From NCBI RefSeq assembly GCF_021398735.1, contig NZ_CP090349.1, positions 1 to 64,000 of the forward strand: a stretch of 64,000 nucleotides of DNA. The letters run 5' to 3'. Below the pieces are notes generated by a model. That model was not told where the DNA came from and ran no database searches. It saw only the letters and a program-made list of their open reading frames with translations. Position numbers and translations under genes: made by a program. This DNA comes from Methylobacterium oryzae. Its GTDB lineage: Bacteria; Pseudomonadota; Alphaproteobacteria; Rhizobiales; Beijerinckiaceae. Below are positions 53,934 to 63,580 of this stretch, piece by piece; within the stretch, counting starts at the first letter, position 1, and each line of letters starts with the position of its first letter.

Positions 53934-54479
53934 TTACGGCTTCGTCGAGAGGACGGCGGCGAGGCGGCTCTTGATCTGGTCGGACAGCACGCTGGCCAGA
54001 CGGATCTCGGCGTCCCGCGCCGCCCGCTGGCTGGCGAAGCGCTGCACCGAGCGGTCGTAGGTCGCGGTCGAGGTGGCGACGCCCTCGGTATAGACCTTGG
54101 TGCCGCCCATATCCTCGAGGCTGTACTTGATGTTGGCCACCAGGGTGCCGGCCTCGGCGCGGCCGGTGGTGGAGGAGACGATCGGGGTCTGCACGATCTC
54201 GGAGCCCGAGAGCTTCAGCCGGTAGCGCTTGGTCGCCGGGTGGCCGGACCCGTCGAGGTCGAAGACCAGCTCGCTGCGCAGGTAGTGGCCGAGGCGCTCC
54301 TGGCCCTGGGCCATCGCGACGTCGTCGACCTGGACCGAGGCGAGCAGGGCCTGGACGGATTCCCCCGAGGCGGTCGGCCCGTAGAGCGGCCGGAAGCAGG
54401 CCGAGAGGCTCAGCGCCAGGCCGGTCGCGCAGGCGAGGCGGGCGATCCGCCCCGCGATGGAAACTCCCGAACCCACCAT
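53934..54479 (-). CDS. lptE: LPS-assembly lipoprotein LptE
   Basis: This 181-residue lipoprotein has a type-II signal with lipobox LSAC (residues 25-28), acylated on Cys28. The mature RPLYGPTASGESVQALL and GRAEAGTLVANIKYSL are typical of alphaproteobacterial LptE. It plugs LptD, the outer-membrane LPS translocon. Usually leuS precedes lptE in this class; here the upstream gene is an AEC transporter, so the usual order is broken. Confidence 0.9.
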   Translation of the reverse strand: MVGSGVSIAGRIARLACATGLALSLSACFRPLYGPTASGESVQALLASVQVDDVAMAQGQERLGHYLRSELVFDLDGSGHPATKRYRLKLSGSEIVQTPIVSSTTGRAEAGTLVANIKYSLEDMGGTKVYTEGVATSTATYDRSVQRFASQRAARDAEIRLASVLSDQIKSRLAAVLSTKP

Positions 54480-54647
54480 CCGCCGTCGTTCCGCCCCTGC
54501 CTGTCGGATCGTTCTAGCGCGGACACGGCGTTCCGCGCCACAACGCTACGGGGCAAACGTTACGATTCCTCTGCGGCAAGAGCGTGGTCGCCCGGTTTCC
54601 GAATGTGAGGCCGCGGCCGTCCGGAGAGCCCGGGATCACCGGGCCGC

Positions 54648-55607
54648 CTAGGCGATCGCCGCGAGGTAGGCCGAGACCGTCACGACGGCCAGCACGGTCG
54701 AGACCAGCACCACGGTGGCGGTTAGGTCGGCCTCGCGCCGGTAGAACTCCGCCAGCATGAACGGCCCGGTGCCGGTGGGGAGGGCGGCCATGAGCACCGC
54801 GGTGTGCAGCAGGAGCGGGGGCAGGTCGAACAGGTAGCGGCCGAGGCCGTAGGCCAGGAGCGGGTGGAGCACCAGCTTCAGGCCGACGAGCAGCGCGGCG
54901 GTGCGCCCCTGCCCGCCCCCGGTCTGGCGGGGCTGGGCCAGGAACAGGCCGAGCGCCACCAGAGCGCAGGGCGCCGCCGCGCCGCCGAGGAGCTTCAGGA
55001 ACGTGGCCACCGCGTCCGGCACGGCGAGGCCGGCGCTCGGCACCAGCGCGCCCAGCGCCGGTGCCACCAGCAGCGGGTTGCGCACCAGCGAACGGCCGAC
55101 CGTCCACCAGACGGGCCGGCGCGCCCCGCCGCCCCTCCCCGACGCGGCCGCCTCGCGCCGCAGACCGGTCTCGATGAGCACGATCGCCACCGCGAAGACC
55201 CCGCAGACCGTGAGGATCGCCGCCACCGTGGTGGGCGCGAGCGCCTCCGGCCCGAAGGCGACGAGCGCCAGCGGGAAGCCCATGAAGCCGGTATTGGCGT
55301 AGCCGGCGTTGAGCCCGTCGACCGCGGCGTCGGCCAGCGGCCGCCCCGCCCCGCCGCGGATCAGCACGGCGAGGGCGAAGATCGCGAGGCTGCTGAGTCC
55401 GAAGGCGCCGATGAAGCCGGGCTTCCAGATGGTGCTCCAGTGGGCGTGCGCGGTCACGTCGAACAGCAGCGCCGGCAGGGCCAGGAAGACCACGAACCGG
55501 TTGAGTTCGGTGGTGGCGGCGGCCCCGAGCACGCCGACGCGCCGGGCCAGCCAGCCGGCGAAGATCAGCGCGAAGATCGGCAGCACGACCAGCAGGGTCG
55601 AGAGCAT
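54648..55607 (-). CDS. AEC-family (auxin efflux carrier type) transporter
   Basis: This 319-residue inner-membrane protein has about ten hydrophobic helices. The N-terminal half (VLPIFALIFAGWLARR, NRFVVFLALPALLF) and the GYANTGFMGFPLALVAFG segment match the AEC fold. The C-terminal half repeats the arrangement (LVGLKLVLHPLLAYGLG, AALPTGTGPFMLAEFY). Members carry organic anions; the substrate here is unknown. It lies on the same strand as lptE and holA but 168 bases upstream, with its own likely promoter. Confidence 0.88.
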   Translation of the reverse strand: MLSTLLVVLPIFALIFAGWLARRVGVLGAAATTELNRFVVFLALPALLFDVTAHAHWSTIWKPGFIGAFGLSSLAIFALAVLIRGGAGRPLADAAVDGLNAGYANTGFMGFPLALVAFGPEALAPTTVAAILTVCGVFAVAIVLIETGLRREAAASGRGGGARRPVWWTVGRSLVRNPLLVAPALGALVPSAGLAVPDAVATFLKLLGGAAAPCALVALGLFLAQPRQTGGGQGRTAALLVGLKLVLHPLLAYGLGRYLFDLPPLLLHTAVLMAALPTGTGPFMLAEFYRREADLTATVVLVSTVLAVVTVSAYLAAIA

Positions 55608-55714
55608 GGCGGGTCCGGGTCGGAGGACGATGCTCCGGCCTTAGGACGGTTTCCGATCCCGGCTCCAGTGCCGGGGACGGGGACCTGCCATGCCGCGGCC
55701 CCCGCTCCCGGACA

Positions 55715-57943
55715 TTACCAGCGGTAGATCAGGCTGCCGATGACCGTCGCGGGCGCGCCGCGGTAGCAGAACCCGGCCTGGCAGGTCGTGTAGCTGCGGT
55801 CGAAGATGTTGGACGCGTTGATCTGCGCGCGGAAGCCCCTGTACTTCGGGTCGAGGGCCGCGAAATCGTAGGCGACCAGCGCGTCGAACAGGGTCACGGT
55901 CGGATTGCGGACGGTGTTCTCGTCGTCGGCGAAGCTCGTCCCGGCGTAGCGGATGCCGCCGCCCAGTTGCAGGCCGGCCAGCGGCGAGCCGGGCGCGAAC
56001 TGATAGGTCCCGAAGGCGGTGAAGCTGTCGCCCGGGATCCCCGAGAGGGCGTTGCCGTCGATCGGCCGCCCGGTGACCAGGGAGGTCTGGCGCAGATAGC
56101 GAAGGTTGAGGTGGGTGTAGGACAGCGTCAGGTTGGTTCCCGGCGCGAAGTTCGCCGTCAGCTCGGCCTCGAACCCTTTCGACTCGACCGACCCGGTCGC
56201 GACCTGATTGGCGATGTTGTTCGGATCCTGCCGCAGGAGCGACGATTGCACGATGTCGAACCCTGAGAACGACGTCGTGATGTTGGTGTTCGGGATGGCT
56301 GCCTTCACGCCGGCCTCGATCTGGTCGCCGGTCGCGGCCTTGAACGGGTTCCCGTTCACGTCGACGCCGACCTGCGGCGTGAAGGTCGTGGCGTAGCTGG
56401 CGTAGGGCACCAGGAAGTCGGTGAGCAGGTAATTCAGGCCGATGCGGCCCGAGAAGGCCCGATCGGTCTGGTCGGCGACCGTGCCGGCCGTCCGGTCGCT
56501 CGTGTTCTGGAAGACCCAGTCGTGCCGGCCGGTGAGGGTCAGCACGAAGCGCCCGAGCTTGGCCTGATCCTGCAAGTAGGCGCCGATCTGATCCTGCGCC
56601 TGACTCTGGAAGTTCGTGTAGCGCGGCCGGGCGATCACCTGCTGGCCGTAGTTCAGGGTCAGGAGGTTGAGGTCCGGCGCGGCCCCGAAACCGAAGGCGC
56701 GCGTGTAGTCGTAATGGGCGTAATCGACCCCGCCGATCAGGGTGTGCTGGATCGGACCGGTGGTGAAGCGGCCCTCGAGCTGGTTGTCGAGGGAGATCTG
56801 GCCCAGCGTGTCCAGGTAGGCGCCGGCCGTCCGCGCGCCCAGGGTCCGGGCCGGGTTCAGCCCCGTGATCGAGGTGTAATCGTAATCCGCGCGAACGTCG
56901 TAGTAGCGAAAGTTCTGACGGAAGATCAGATCCGGCGAGAACCTGTGCTCGAAGGCGTAGCCGACGCGATACTGCTGCTGCTTGTACTGGTTGAGCGCCG
57001 GATCGCCGGAGTAGAAATTGGTCACCCGGAAGCCCGGATCGTTGTAGAAGAAGGACGTTCCCGGCAGGCGCGACTCGAAATACTCGCTGAGGAAGGTGAA
57101 GCTGGTGTCGGAATCCGGGCGCCACGTGAAGGACGGGGCGATGAAGGTGCGGTCGTCGTCTCCGCCGGGCAGGTAGGTGTTGGACTGGCGCTTCACGCCG
57201 GTCACGCGGTAGGCCATCGTCCCGTCGGTGCCCGCCACCGGGCCGCCGATGTCGAAATTGCCCTGGAAGCGGTCGTAGTTGCCGGCCTGAAACTGCACCT
57301 CTCCGAAGGGTACGAAGACCGGGCGCTTCGAGGTCGAGTCGACGATGCCGCCGGGCGAGCCGAGACCGTAGAGGCCCGAGGCCGGCCCCCTCAGGATGGT
57401 GACCGCGTCCAGCCCGTAGGGCTCGCTGCGCGGGATCGTCAGGCCGACGGCATTGAGGCGCAGGCCGTCGCGGAAGATGCCGTTGTAGGTCGCGCTGAAG
57501 CCGCGGATGTAGAAGGCATCGTAGCGGGGATCGAAGCCGAACACGCTGCTCGACACGCCCGGCGTGTAGGCGATCGCCTGGGCCAGATCCTGCACGTTGC
57601 GGTCGTTGAGCTGCTCCCGGGTGACCACCGAGACCGATTGCGGGGTCTCGAGCAGGGGCGTGTTGGTCTTGGTCGCCGCGGGGCTCACGCGCGCCACGTA
57701 GCCGGTGACGCCGGAGGGGCCGCCGCCGCCGCCGCTGGTGGCCGCGCCGCCGCCGTCGCCGCGGCTGACATTGCCGCCGCCGCCGACGCCCGTCGGGGCC
57801 GCGGCGGCCGGGCGGGCGGCCTCCACGGAGATCTCGTCGAGCTGGACGGCGGCGCCCTGCGCGGCGGCCGCCGGGACCAGGGCGACGGTGGTCAGTGCGG
57901 TGGTGGCGAGGAGCAGACCGGACGGAGCGGAACGAAACGACAT
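55715..57943 (-). CDS. TonB-dependent siderophore receptor
   Basis: This 742-residue receptor has a signal peptide at 1-29 (cut after VPAAAAQ) and a Gly/Ala-rich low-complexity linker (about 50-75, GGGGNVSRGDGGG). TPQSVSVVTREQL and AIAYTPGVSSS lie in the plug, followed by ILRGPASGLYGLGSPGG. The end is FCYRGAPATVIGSLIYRW. It is a single-gene unit of the same siderophore-receptor class as those at 1257 and 19988, but longer in the linker. The ligand is unknown. Confidence 0.92.
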   Translation of the reverse strand: MSFRSAPSGLLLATTALTTVALVPAAAAQGAAVQLDEISVEAARPAAAAPTGVGGGGNVSRGDGGGAATSGGGGGPSGVTGYVARVSPAATKTNTPLLETPQSVSVVTREQLNDRNVQDLAQAIAYTPGVSSSVFGFDPRYDAFYIRGFSATYNGIFRDGLRLNAVGLTIPRSEPYGLDAVTILRGPASGLYGLGSPGGIVDSTSKRPVFVPFGEVQFQAGNYDRFQGNFDIGGPVAGTDGTMAYRVTGVKRQSNTYLPGGDDDRTFIAPSFTWRPDSDTSFTFLSEYFESRLPGTSFFYNDPGFRVTNFYSGDPALNQYKQQQYRVGYAFEHRFSPDLIFRQNFRYYDVRADYDYTSITGLNPARTLGARTAGAYLDTLGQISLDNQLEGRFTTGPIQHTLIGGVDYAHYDYTRAFGFGAAPDLNLLTLNYGQQVIARPRYTNFQSQAQDQIGAYLQDQAKLGRFVLTLTGRHDWVFQNTSDRTAGTVADQTDRAFSGRIGLNYLLTDFLVPYASYATTFTPQVGVDVNGNPFKAATGDQIEAGVKAAIPNTNITTSFSGFDIVQSSLLRQDPNNIANQVATGSVESKGFEAELTANFAPGTNLTLSYTHLNLRYLRQTSLVTGRPIDGNALSGIPGDSFTAFGTYQFAPGSPLAGLQLGGGIRYAGTSFADDENTVRNPTVTLFDALVAYDFAALDPKYRGFRAQINASNIFDRSYTTCQAGFCYRGAPATVIGSLIYRW

Positions 57944-58073
57944 CGGGGACCCACGAACGCGCCTCTACACGGCGCCCGGGGCTCCCGTACCATCGATCAC
58001 GGCCGCTCGATCAAGCCGAAAACGTGTTGTAAATCACACACTTGGAAGCATTCAAATCTACAATCGTTCGCGT

Positions 58074-58961
58074 CTAGAACTCGAGCGGGGGCTCCCGCAG
58101 GGCGGTCGCCTCCCGGGTGCAGGCGGCCTGATCGGGAACCGTCCCGGGACTGGCGAGGGCGCCGCGAAGCTCGGCGCGGGCCTTGTCGAGATCGGCGCGG
58201 AAGGCCGCGTCGCCCATCAGGGCGGCGAAGACCGCGGTGCCGGTCAGGCGTCCCGCGGCCACGTCGCTGAGCCAGTGCACGCCGCAGACGATCCGGCTCT
58301 CGCCGTAGGCCCGGCCGCGGGCTAGGATTGGGGTCGCCTTCTCGGGCACCAGGGACGCGAGGATCAGCGCGTAGGCCCAGCCCTGCGTGGCGTGGCCCGA
58401 CGGGTAGCTGAAGCTGTCGGCCAGGGCCTGGCTGCGCTGCACGCAGATCGGCGCCTCGTTGCCGACGAACGGGCGGAGGCGCCGGTAATGGACCTTGGGT
58501 CCGCGCGTCGCCCGGGCAAGATCGAGACGGGCGCGCTCCAGGAGGTTGATCACCGCCGGCACCCGCGCCTGATCGATCCGGGTGCCGAGCACGCAGGCGA
58601 AGTTCTCCAGAACGGCGGCGGCGCCCTCGGACACGTCGTTGGCGGCCAGCTCCCAGCGCGGCGACCCCTTGAGGGCGCGGGTGCTGTTGAAGGCCGCCCG
58701 GTCGGCCTTGTCGAGGGGCGCGTCGTGGGCCGGCGGGGAGGGCAGGAACTGGACGGCGTCCGGCACCGCCGCGTCGGCCAGATAGGGCTTCACGGCCGGC
58801 TTGCCGGGCTTCAGCGTGTCGGCACCGAGGGACGGGGCCGCCGGTGTTGCCGGGGGGGCCGAGGGGGCTGGGCGGGGGGAATCCTCGGCCCGGGCCGCGA
58901 AGGCCAGGAGGAGGGTGAGGGCGGCCGGGGCGAAGAGGGGCAGGGACGGCGTGCGCAGCAT
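58074..58961 (-). CDS. Class A acid phosphatase (PAP2 superfamily)
   Basis: This 295-residue secreted enzyme has a signal peptide (residues 1-25, LTLLLAFAARA) and a Pro/Ala-rich spacer to about 50. The three catalytic motifs are present: KVHYRRLRPF (K-x6-RP), YPSGHATQG and SRIVCGVHWLSD with the nucleophile His. Class A non-specific acid phosphatases release phosphate from organic esters in the periplasm. It is divergent from the low-GC gene; I see no gene in 58962-59268 apart from one short stem near 59200. Confidence 0.9.
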   Translation of the reverse strand: MLRTPSLPLFAPAALTLLLAFAARAEDSPRPAPSAPPATPAAPSLGADTLKPGKPAVKPYLADAAVPDAVQFLPSPPAHDAPLDKADRAAFNSTRALKGSPRWELAANDVSEGAAAVLENFACVLGTRIDQARVPAVINLLERARLDLARATRGPKVHYRRLRPFVGNEAPICVQRSQALADSFSYPSGHATQGWAYALILASLVPEKATPILARGRAYGESRIVCGVHWLSDVAAGRLTGTAVFAALMGDAAFRADLDKARAELRGALASPGTVPDQAACTREATALREPPLEF

Positions 58962-59268
58962 CGGATCCGGGACTCTCTCGGATGGAATCTGCGGGGCGCG
59001 CCCGCTGCCGGAGGAACGGCTCAGCCGGCCCGTTCAGTCCCTGCACAGGCGGCCCGATCTGTCCAGCGTGCGGCGGCCGAGGCGCCTTATGAACCGCTGC
59101 ATGTTGTAGGTGCGCATTCCGATCGGTGCGCGGTGCGAAGCGTCGTCAGAGCATGGCGATGCCCGGGGAAACGCACGTCGACGACCTCCGATGCAAGCCC
59201 GAGGCAAGTTTGCTCGGCAACACTGACCGGTAGATGTTCTATCGCGGGCGGCGCAAAGCGGCACTCTG

Positions 59269-60131
59269 ATGATTGACACCCAGAAGGAGGATCACCGCCG
59301 CGAAGAACTTGGGTCCCTCTACGTCATCACGGCGCATGAATTCAATCATGTCGCGAGATCGACGCCGATAGACAGGAGGTTTTTCGACAGAGACCTCCCC
59401 GCGAAATTCTATTTCGTCGATAAAACCGGCGCGCCACGCGATTTTCGGAGCGCGTACATCGAGGAACGCATCCTCAATCCCAGCATCATTGACGCCGGGA
59501 GCAGATTTATCGCGGAATGGTCGTTCCTTCTCACCGAATTCGAGAAGCCTTTCGCGCAGTATCCGTTCTTCGTCGTGTCGTCACGGTTCTTCGAGAAGAA
59601 TCTGTCCCTACCCCTGGAGCTTCAGACGTTGCTGGCGTTCGCCTTCCCGTGCCTGAAGTGTTACGGATGGGGATATCTACCTTCGTACGATCGAAAGGCC
59701 AATTTTCAAGATCTCCAATTCTACAAGGAAGTTGGCTATCTCGGCATCAAGGATGAGGGAATCGCTTTTCTCGACGGGCTGTACGGCGTGCGCTTCGTCG
59801 ATCAGTACCGCATGATTTCCGACTTTTCTGCAACTATATCGGCTTCCAATCGCGTGAACATCTTATCGAGTACGTCAAATTCTATCTTCCATTGATACGA
59901 AGATTTTTTGACGCAGACTGGAACATCGTTCGACATCCCGAACTCTACGTGCGCAGAACAGGGACGTATCGGAACGAGAAGCCATTCACCTTCCTTCTGG
60001 AAATGGCGTCCCATCTGTTCTTCTACAAGAATAATCTGAGGTTCTGTGGCGTCAGCTACGACGGCATTCACGAAGTCGACGAGCGCGAAACGATCATGAG
60101 GCCGATCATAACGTGGGATCAGGCGGGATGA
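59269..60131 (+). pseudogene. Low-GC gene of unknown function, broken by a one-base frameshift
   Basis: The protein runs in one frame from ATG 59269 to about 59816 and continues in the next frame from the run of Ts at 59816-59818 (ending in FRLFCNYIGF, then LPLIRRFFDADWNIV) to the stop at 60131. Adding one T there joins the two pieces without loss, giving about 287 residues. Codon use is unlike the neighbours: 59701-59760 has only 25 G or C of 60. It is Phe/Tyr rich, with DLPAKFYFVDKTG, FAQYPFFVVSSRFFEKN and YLPSYDRKANF; no signal peptide or TM. Origin by transfer is likely. No family recognised. Confidence 0.8.
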
Positions 60132-60166
60132 CCGGCTAGAACCTTTCCGGGAGCCCTCGAACGGAT

Positions 60167-61021
60167 TCAGCCTTCCCGGATCGCGGCGGCCACGGCGTCC
60201 GGATGCTCCTCGTGCGGGCTGAGAGCGCCGGGGATCGCGGCGCCGGTCACGCGGCCGCCGGCGACGAGGGCGTCCATCTCGGCGCCCGAGCGCCGCGGGG
60301 CGCCCGCGGGGCGCAGCACCAGGGTCGGCGGCAGGCCGTCGCCGAACAGGGCCAGGAAGGCGTCGCGGCTGCCCACCGGGTCGAGGCCGCCGGTGACGAA
60401 GGCGGCGGTGCCGAAGCGGCCGTTGCGCTGGCGGGTGATGGCGTGCTTGTCGCGGATCACCGCCGGGGTGACCCGGGCCGCGTCGGCGTAGACGTGGGCG
60501 CGCATCATCCGGCCGATGATCGGCGGGCTGATGTTGATCCGGTAGAGCGCCTCGCCGAGGATCGGGGCCTCCACGACCCGGCGGATGCGCGGGAACCAGT
60601 GCGCCCGCCCCGGCATCGCGGTGGGCAGCGGCCCCCGCCAGGTCGGGGCCACCAGGACGAGCCGCCCGAAGGCCCCCGGGTGGCGCCGCGCCGCCGCCAC
60701 GAGGTAGCCGGCGGCGTGGCCGGCCGCGACGCCGAGGGCGTAGGGGCCGGGCGCGGCCGCCAGCAGGGCGTCCAGGAAGGCGTGGAAGGTCGCCGGGGCG
60801 AGGGGGACGCGCGCCCGCGGCCGGGCACCGAAGCCCGGCCAGTCGGGGACGAGGCAGCGGTACTCCGTCCCGAGCCGGCCGGCGAGGCCGCGCATCTCGG
60901 CCCGCGCCGAGATGGTCGACAGGGCCGGGAGCAGGAGCGCGTCCGGCCCCGCCCCGATCCGGTCGCAGGGGGTCGGCACCGTCCGGCCCGCCACCGTCAG
61001 GGTCAGCTCGGACGTCTCCAT
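60167..61021 (-). CDS. Alpha/beta-hydrolase-fold protein lacking the nucleophile serine
   Basis: This 284-residue protein has the fold pattern LLLPALSTISARAEM, LVPDWPGFGARPRA (oxyanion and Asp strand region) and LVLVAPTWRGPLP. At the nucleophile elbow, however, the sequence is AAGHAAGYL, where hydrolases have G-x-S-x-G. It therefore probably cannot form the Ser acyl-enzyme and may be a binding or scaffolding protein, or use another mechanism. The ATG at 61021 has GGGAG immediately upstream, which fixes the start. It begins 26 bases after dapD, on the same strand, so the two may be one operon. Confidence 0.82.
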   Translation of the reverse strand: METSELTLTVAGRTVPTPCDRIGAGPDALLLPALSTISARAEMRGLAGRLGTEYRCLVPDWPGFGARPRARVPLAPATFHAFLDALLAAAPGPYALGVAAGHAAGYLVAAARRHPGAFGRLVLVAPTWRGPLPTAMPGRAHWFPRIRRVVEAPILGEALYRINISPPIIGRMMRAHVYADAARVTPAVIRDKHAITRQRNGRFGTAAFVTGGLDPVGSRDAFLALFGDGLPPTLVLRPAGAPRRSGAEMDALVAGGRVTGAAIPGALSPHEEHPDAVAAAIREG

Positions 61022-61047
61022 CGCGCTCCCGCCAGGTCCCGGATGAA

Positions 61048-61923
61048 TCAGGTGCGCAGCAGCTCGTTGATGGCGGTCTTGGACCGCGTGCCGGCATCGA
61101 CGCGCTTGACGATCACCGCGCAGTAGAGGCCGGGGCCCGGCGTGCCGTCCGGCAGCGCCTTGCCGGGCATCGTGCCCGAGACGACCACCGAGTAGGGCGG
61201 CACCCGGCCGTACATGACCTCGCCGGTGGTCCGGTCGACGATCTTGGTGGAGGCGCCGATATAGACGCCCATGGACAGGACGCTGCCCTGGCCGACGATG
61301 ACGCCCTCCGCCACCTCGGCGCGGGCGCCGATGAAGCAGTCGTCCTCGATGATCACCGGGTTGGCCTGGAGCGGCTCCAGGACGCCGGCGATACCGGCGC
61401 CGCCCGAGATGTGGCAGTTCTTCCCGACCTGCGCGCAGGAGCCGATCGTCACCCAGGTGTCGACCATCGTGCCCTCGCCGACATGGGCGCCGAGATTGAC
61501 GAAGCTCGGCATCAGCACGGCGCCGGGAGCGATGTAGGAGCCCCGGCGCACGAAGCAGCCCGGCACGGCGCGCAGGCCCGCGGCGCGGAACTCGGCCTCG
61601 CCCCAGCCGGCGAATTTCGACGCGACCTTGTCCCACCAGGGCGCGCCGCCGGGGCCGCCCTCGATCGTCGCCATGTCGTTGAGGCGGAAGGAGAGCAGCA
61701 CCGCCTTCTTCAGCCACTGGTTCACCACCCAGTCGTGGTTGCCCGACTTCTCGGCGACGCGGGCCTTACCCGAATCGAGCAGCTCCAGGGCCGCCTCGAC
61801 CGCCTCGCGCACCGCGCCCTTGGTGGCGGTCGACACGTTGGCGCGGTCGTCCCAGGCGGCTTCGATGGTCTGGGCGAGATCGGAATGGGCGAGATCGGAA
61901 TGGGGCTTGCCGGCCTGGGACAT
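61048..61923 (-). CDS. dapD: Tetrahydrodipicolinate N-succinyltransferase
   Basis: This 291-residue enzyme of lysine and diaminopimelate synthesis succinylates tetrahydrodipicolinate. The N-terminal domain has [21 protein letters not shown]; the left-handed parallel beta-helix carries [54 protein letters not shown] and [18 protein letters not shown], the known succinyl-CoA and substrate contacts. Length is slightly above the usual 274-284. It is probably co-transcribed with the hydrolase-fold gene downstream. Confidence 0.97.
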   Translation of the reverse strand: MSQAGKPHSDLAHSDLAQTIEAAWDDRANVSTATKGAVREAVEAALELLDSGKARVAEKSGNHDWVVNQWLKKAVLLSFRLNDMATIEGGPGGAPWWDKVASKFAGWGEAEFRAAGLRAVPGCFVRRGSYIAPGAVLMPSFVNLGAHVGEGTMVDTWVTIGSCAQVGKNCHISGGAGIAGVLEPLQANPVIIEDDCFIGARAEVAEGVIVGQGSVLSMGVYIGASTKIVDRTTGEVMYGRVPPYSVVVSGTMPGKALPDGTPGPGLYCAVIVKRVDAGTRSKTAINELLRT

Positions 61924-61959
61924 GGGACGGGTCAGAACTCTTGCGGCGGGAGCCCGTGC

Positions 61960-62451
61960 TTACAAGCGGCCACCGGAGCTGTCACCTGAGGAGATGCCGT
62001 CGATGACCTCGAGCAGTTCGCGCACCTGATCGAGATCGGTCACCAGGCCGGCGAGGTCGTCCGCCAGGGTGTCGTGGACGGCCCGCGCGGCGGCGGGGAA
62101 CTCCTCCAGCACGCGGCGCATCAGCATCGGGGTGATCCGCATCACCGCGGCGCTCCCCTCGGCCCGGGCCTCGGTCGGGCGCGTCCCGCGCACGAACAGG
62201 GCGAGCTGGCCGATCAGGGCCGAGCGCCCGGCCCGCACCGGCTCGGCCGTCGGAACCCGGGGCTCCAGGCGGATCGTGCCCGCCATCACCACGAAGCCGC
62301 CATCGGCCGGATCGCCGCGGGCGAAGAGCAGGTCGCCGTCCGCGAGGTCGCGCCGCTCGGCCGCGAAGGTCAGCAGGCGCAGGGCGTCCCGGTCGAGGAA
62401 GCCGAACAGCGGCGCGGCCGCGAGGATCGCGATATCGTCGTCGAGCCCCAA
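61960..62451 (-). CDS. Cyclic nucleotide-binding domain protein without DNA-binding domain
   Basis: This 163-residue single cNMP-binding fold starts GLDDDIAILAAAPLFGFLDRD, then GDLLFARGDPADGGFVVMAGTI and GQLALFVRGTRPTEARA, followed by a C-terminal helix. No helix-turn-helix follows, so it is not a CRP-type transcription factor; the phosphate-binding cassette region is loose, so ligand binding is uncertain. The start is a TTG at 62451 with GAGG five bases upstream; no ATG fits the family N-terminus. It may gate a partner enzyme. Confidence 0.8.
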   Translation of the reverse strand: MGLDDDIAILAAAPLFGFLDRDALRLLTFAAERRDLADGDLLFARGDPADGGFVVMAGTIRLEPRVPTAEPVRAGRSALIGQLALFVRGTRPTEARAEGSAAVMRITPMLMRRVLEEFPAAARAVHDTLADDLAGLVTDLDQVRELLEVIDGISSGDSSGGRL

Positions 62452-62516
62452 GAACGCCTCACCACCCTGCGCATACGCGAACCCGCCGGATCGCCTACAC
62501 GTAAAGCTTCAATTCG

Positions 62517-63203
62517 TCAGGGCAGCAACTTGTATCCGCCGCCCTCGGTCACGAGGATCGCGGCGGTGGCGGGGTTCGGCTCGATCTTCTGGCGCAGCCG
62601 GTAGATATGCGTCTCCAGCGTGTGCGTGGTCACCTGGGCGTTGTAGCCCCAGACCTCGGCCAGCAGGGTGTCGCGGTTCACCACGGCCCGGCCCGCCCGG
62701 TAGAGGAAGCGCAGGATCGCGGTCTCCTTCTCGGTGAGCTTCAGCTTGGAGCCGCGCTCGCCGACGAGGAGCTTGGCGCCCGGGCGGAACGTGTACGGGC
62801 CGATCTGGAAGACCGCGTCCTCGGAGGCCTCGTGGCTGCGCAGGTGGGCGCGGATCCGGGCCAGCAGGATGCCGAACTTGAACGGCTTGGTGACGTAGTC
62901 GTTGGCGCCGGCCTCCAGCCCCTCGACGTGATCCGCCTCGGAATCCTGGGCGGTCAGCATGATCACCGGGCCGCGGAAGCCGGCGGCGCGCATCCGGCGC
63001 ACGGCCTCGCGCCCGTCGAGGTCGGGCAGGCCGACATCCATGACGGCGAGGTCGATCCGCTCCGCGGCGACCCGCCGGATCGCGTCGGTGGCGTTGGCCT
63101 CGGTGAAGACCGTGAACTCGTCGCAGAGATCGAGCTGCTCGGTCAGGGTATCGCGCAGGACCGCGTCGTCGTCGCAGATCAGCAGGCGGTAGACATTCGG
63201 CAT
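62517..63203 (-). CDS. OmpR-type response regulator
   Basis: This 228-residue regulator has a receiver at 5-120 with the acidic pair DD (11-12), phosphoacceptor Asp56 (AVMDVGLPDLDG) and Lys in VTKPFKFG. The winged-helix output domain (about 130-225) includes LTEKETAILRFL and HTLETHIYRLRQKIEP. It is divergent from an L,D-transpeptidase gene; no sensor kinase is adjacent. Control of cell-wall genes is possible by position only. Within 63204-63580 I see an AT-rich patch near 63495 and a CCCGGG hairpin (63537-63557) but no gene. Confidence 0.92.
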   Translation of the reverse strand: MPNVYRLLICDDDAVLRDTLTEQLDLCDEFTVFTEANATDAIRRVAAERIDLAVMDVGLPDLDGREAVRRMRAAGFRGPVIMLTAQDSEADHVEGLEAGANDYVTKPFKFGILLARIRAHLRSHEASEDAVFQIGPYTFRPGAKLLVGERGSKLKLTEKETAILRFLYRAGRAVVNRDTLLAEVWGYNAQVTTHTLETHIYRLRQKIEPNPATAAILVTEGGGYKLLP

Positions 63204-63580
63204 CGTCCGGGCCCCAATGCGTGCTGCGGGAGGGGCGAGGGCCGCCTGCCGGGTGCAGCATGCGATGATGTCAGATCTCGGCAGGATCGCGCGACGACCC
63301 TACCCAGGCTTGTGTTTCCGCATCCTTTCGCCGCCGTGACAAGCGCCCCGGCGAACGGGCTGCGGGATCGGGGGCGCGCCGCTCCGGGATCACGGCGGCG
63401 GTCCCCGCGGCGCGGCGGGGGGCTGGCGCGCTCCCGAATCCCGGCTCGGCGGCCCGGGTTCAACCGAGAGATAGAGCATCCTTTGTGGCCGGAAGTTGCC
63501 TTGTGCGCAATTTTTCACCGGTTCGAAGTACCGATCCCGGGCATAAGGCCCCGGGACCGGGCGGATTCGGGAGGACGGAG

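Noticed and set aside
59892..60131. Separate 79-residue gene after the low-GC gene
   Set aside because: Its frame is open further upstream (to the T run) with residues continuing the first protein, so it is the second half of a frameshifted gene.
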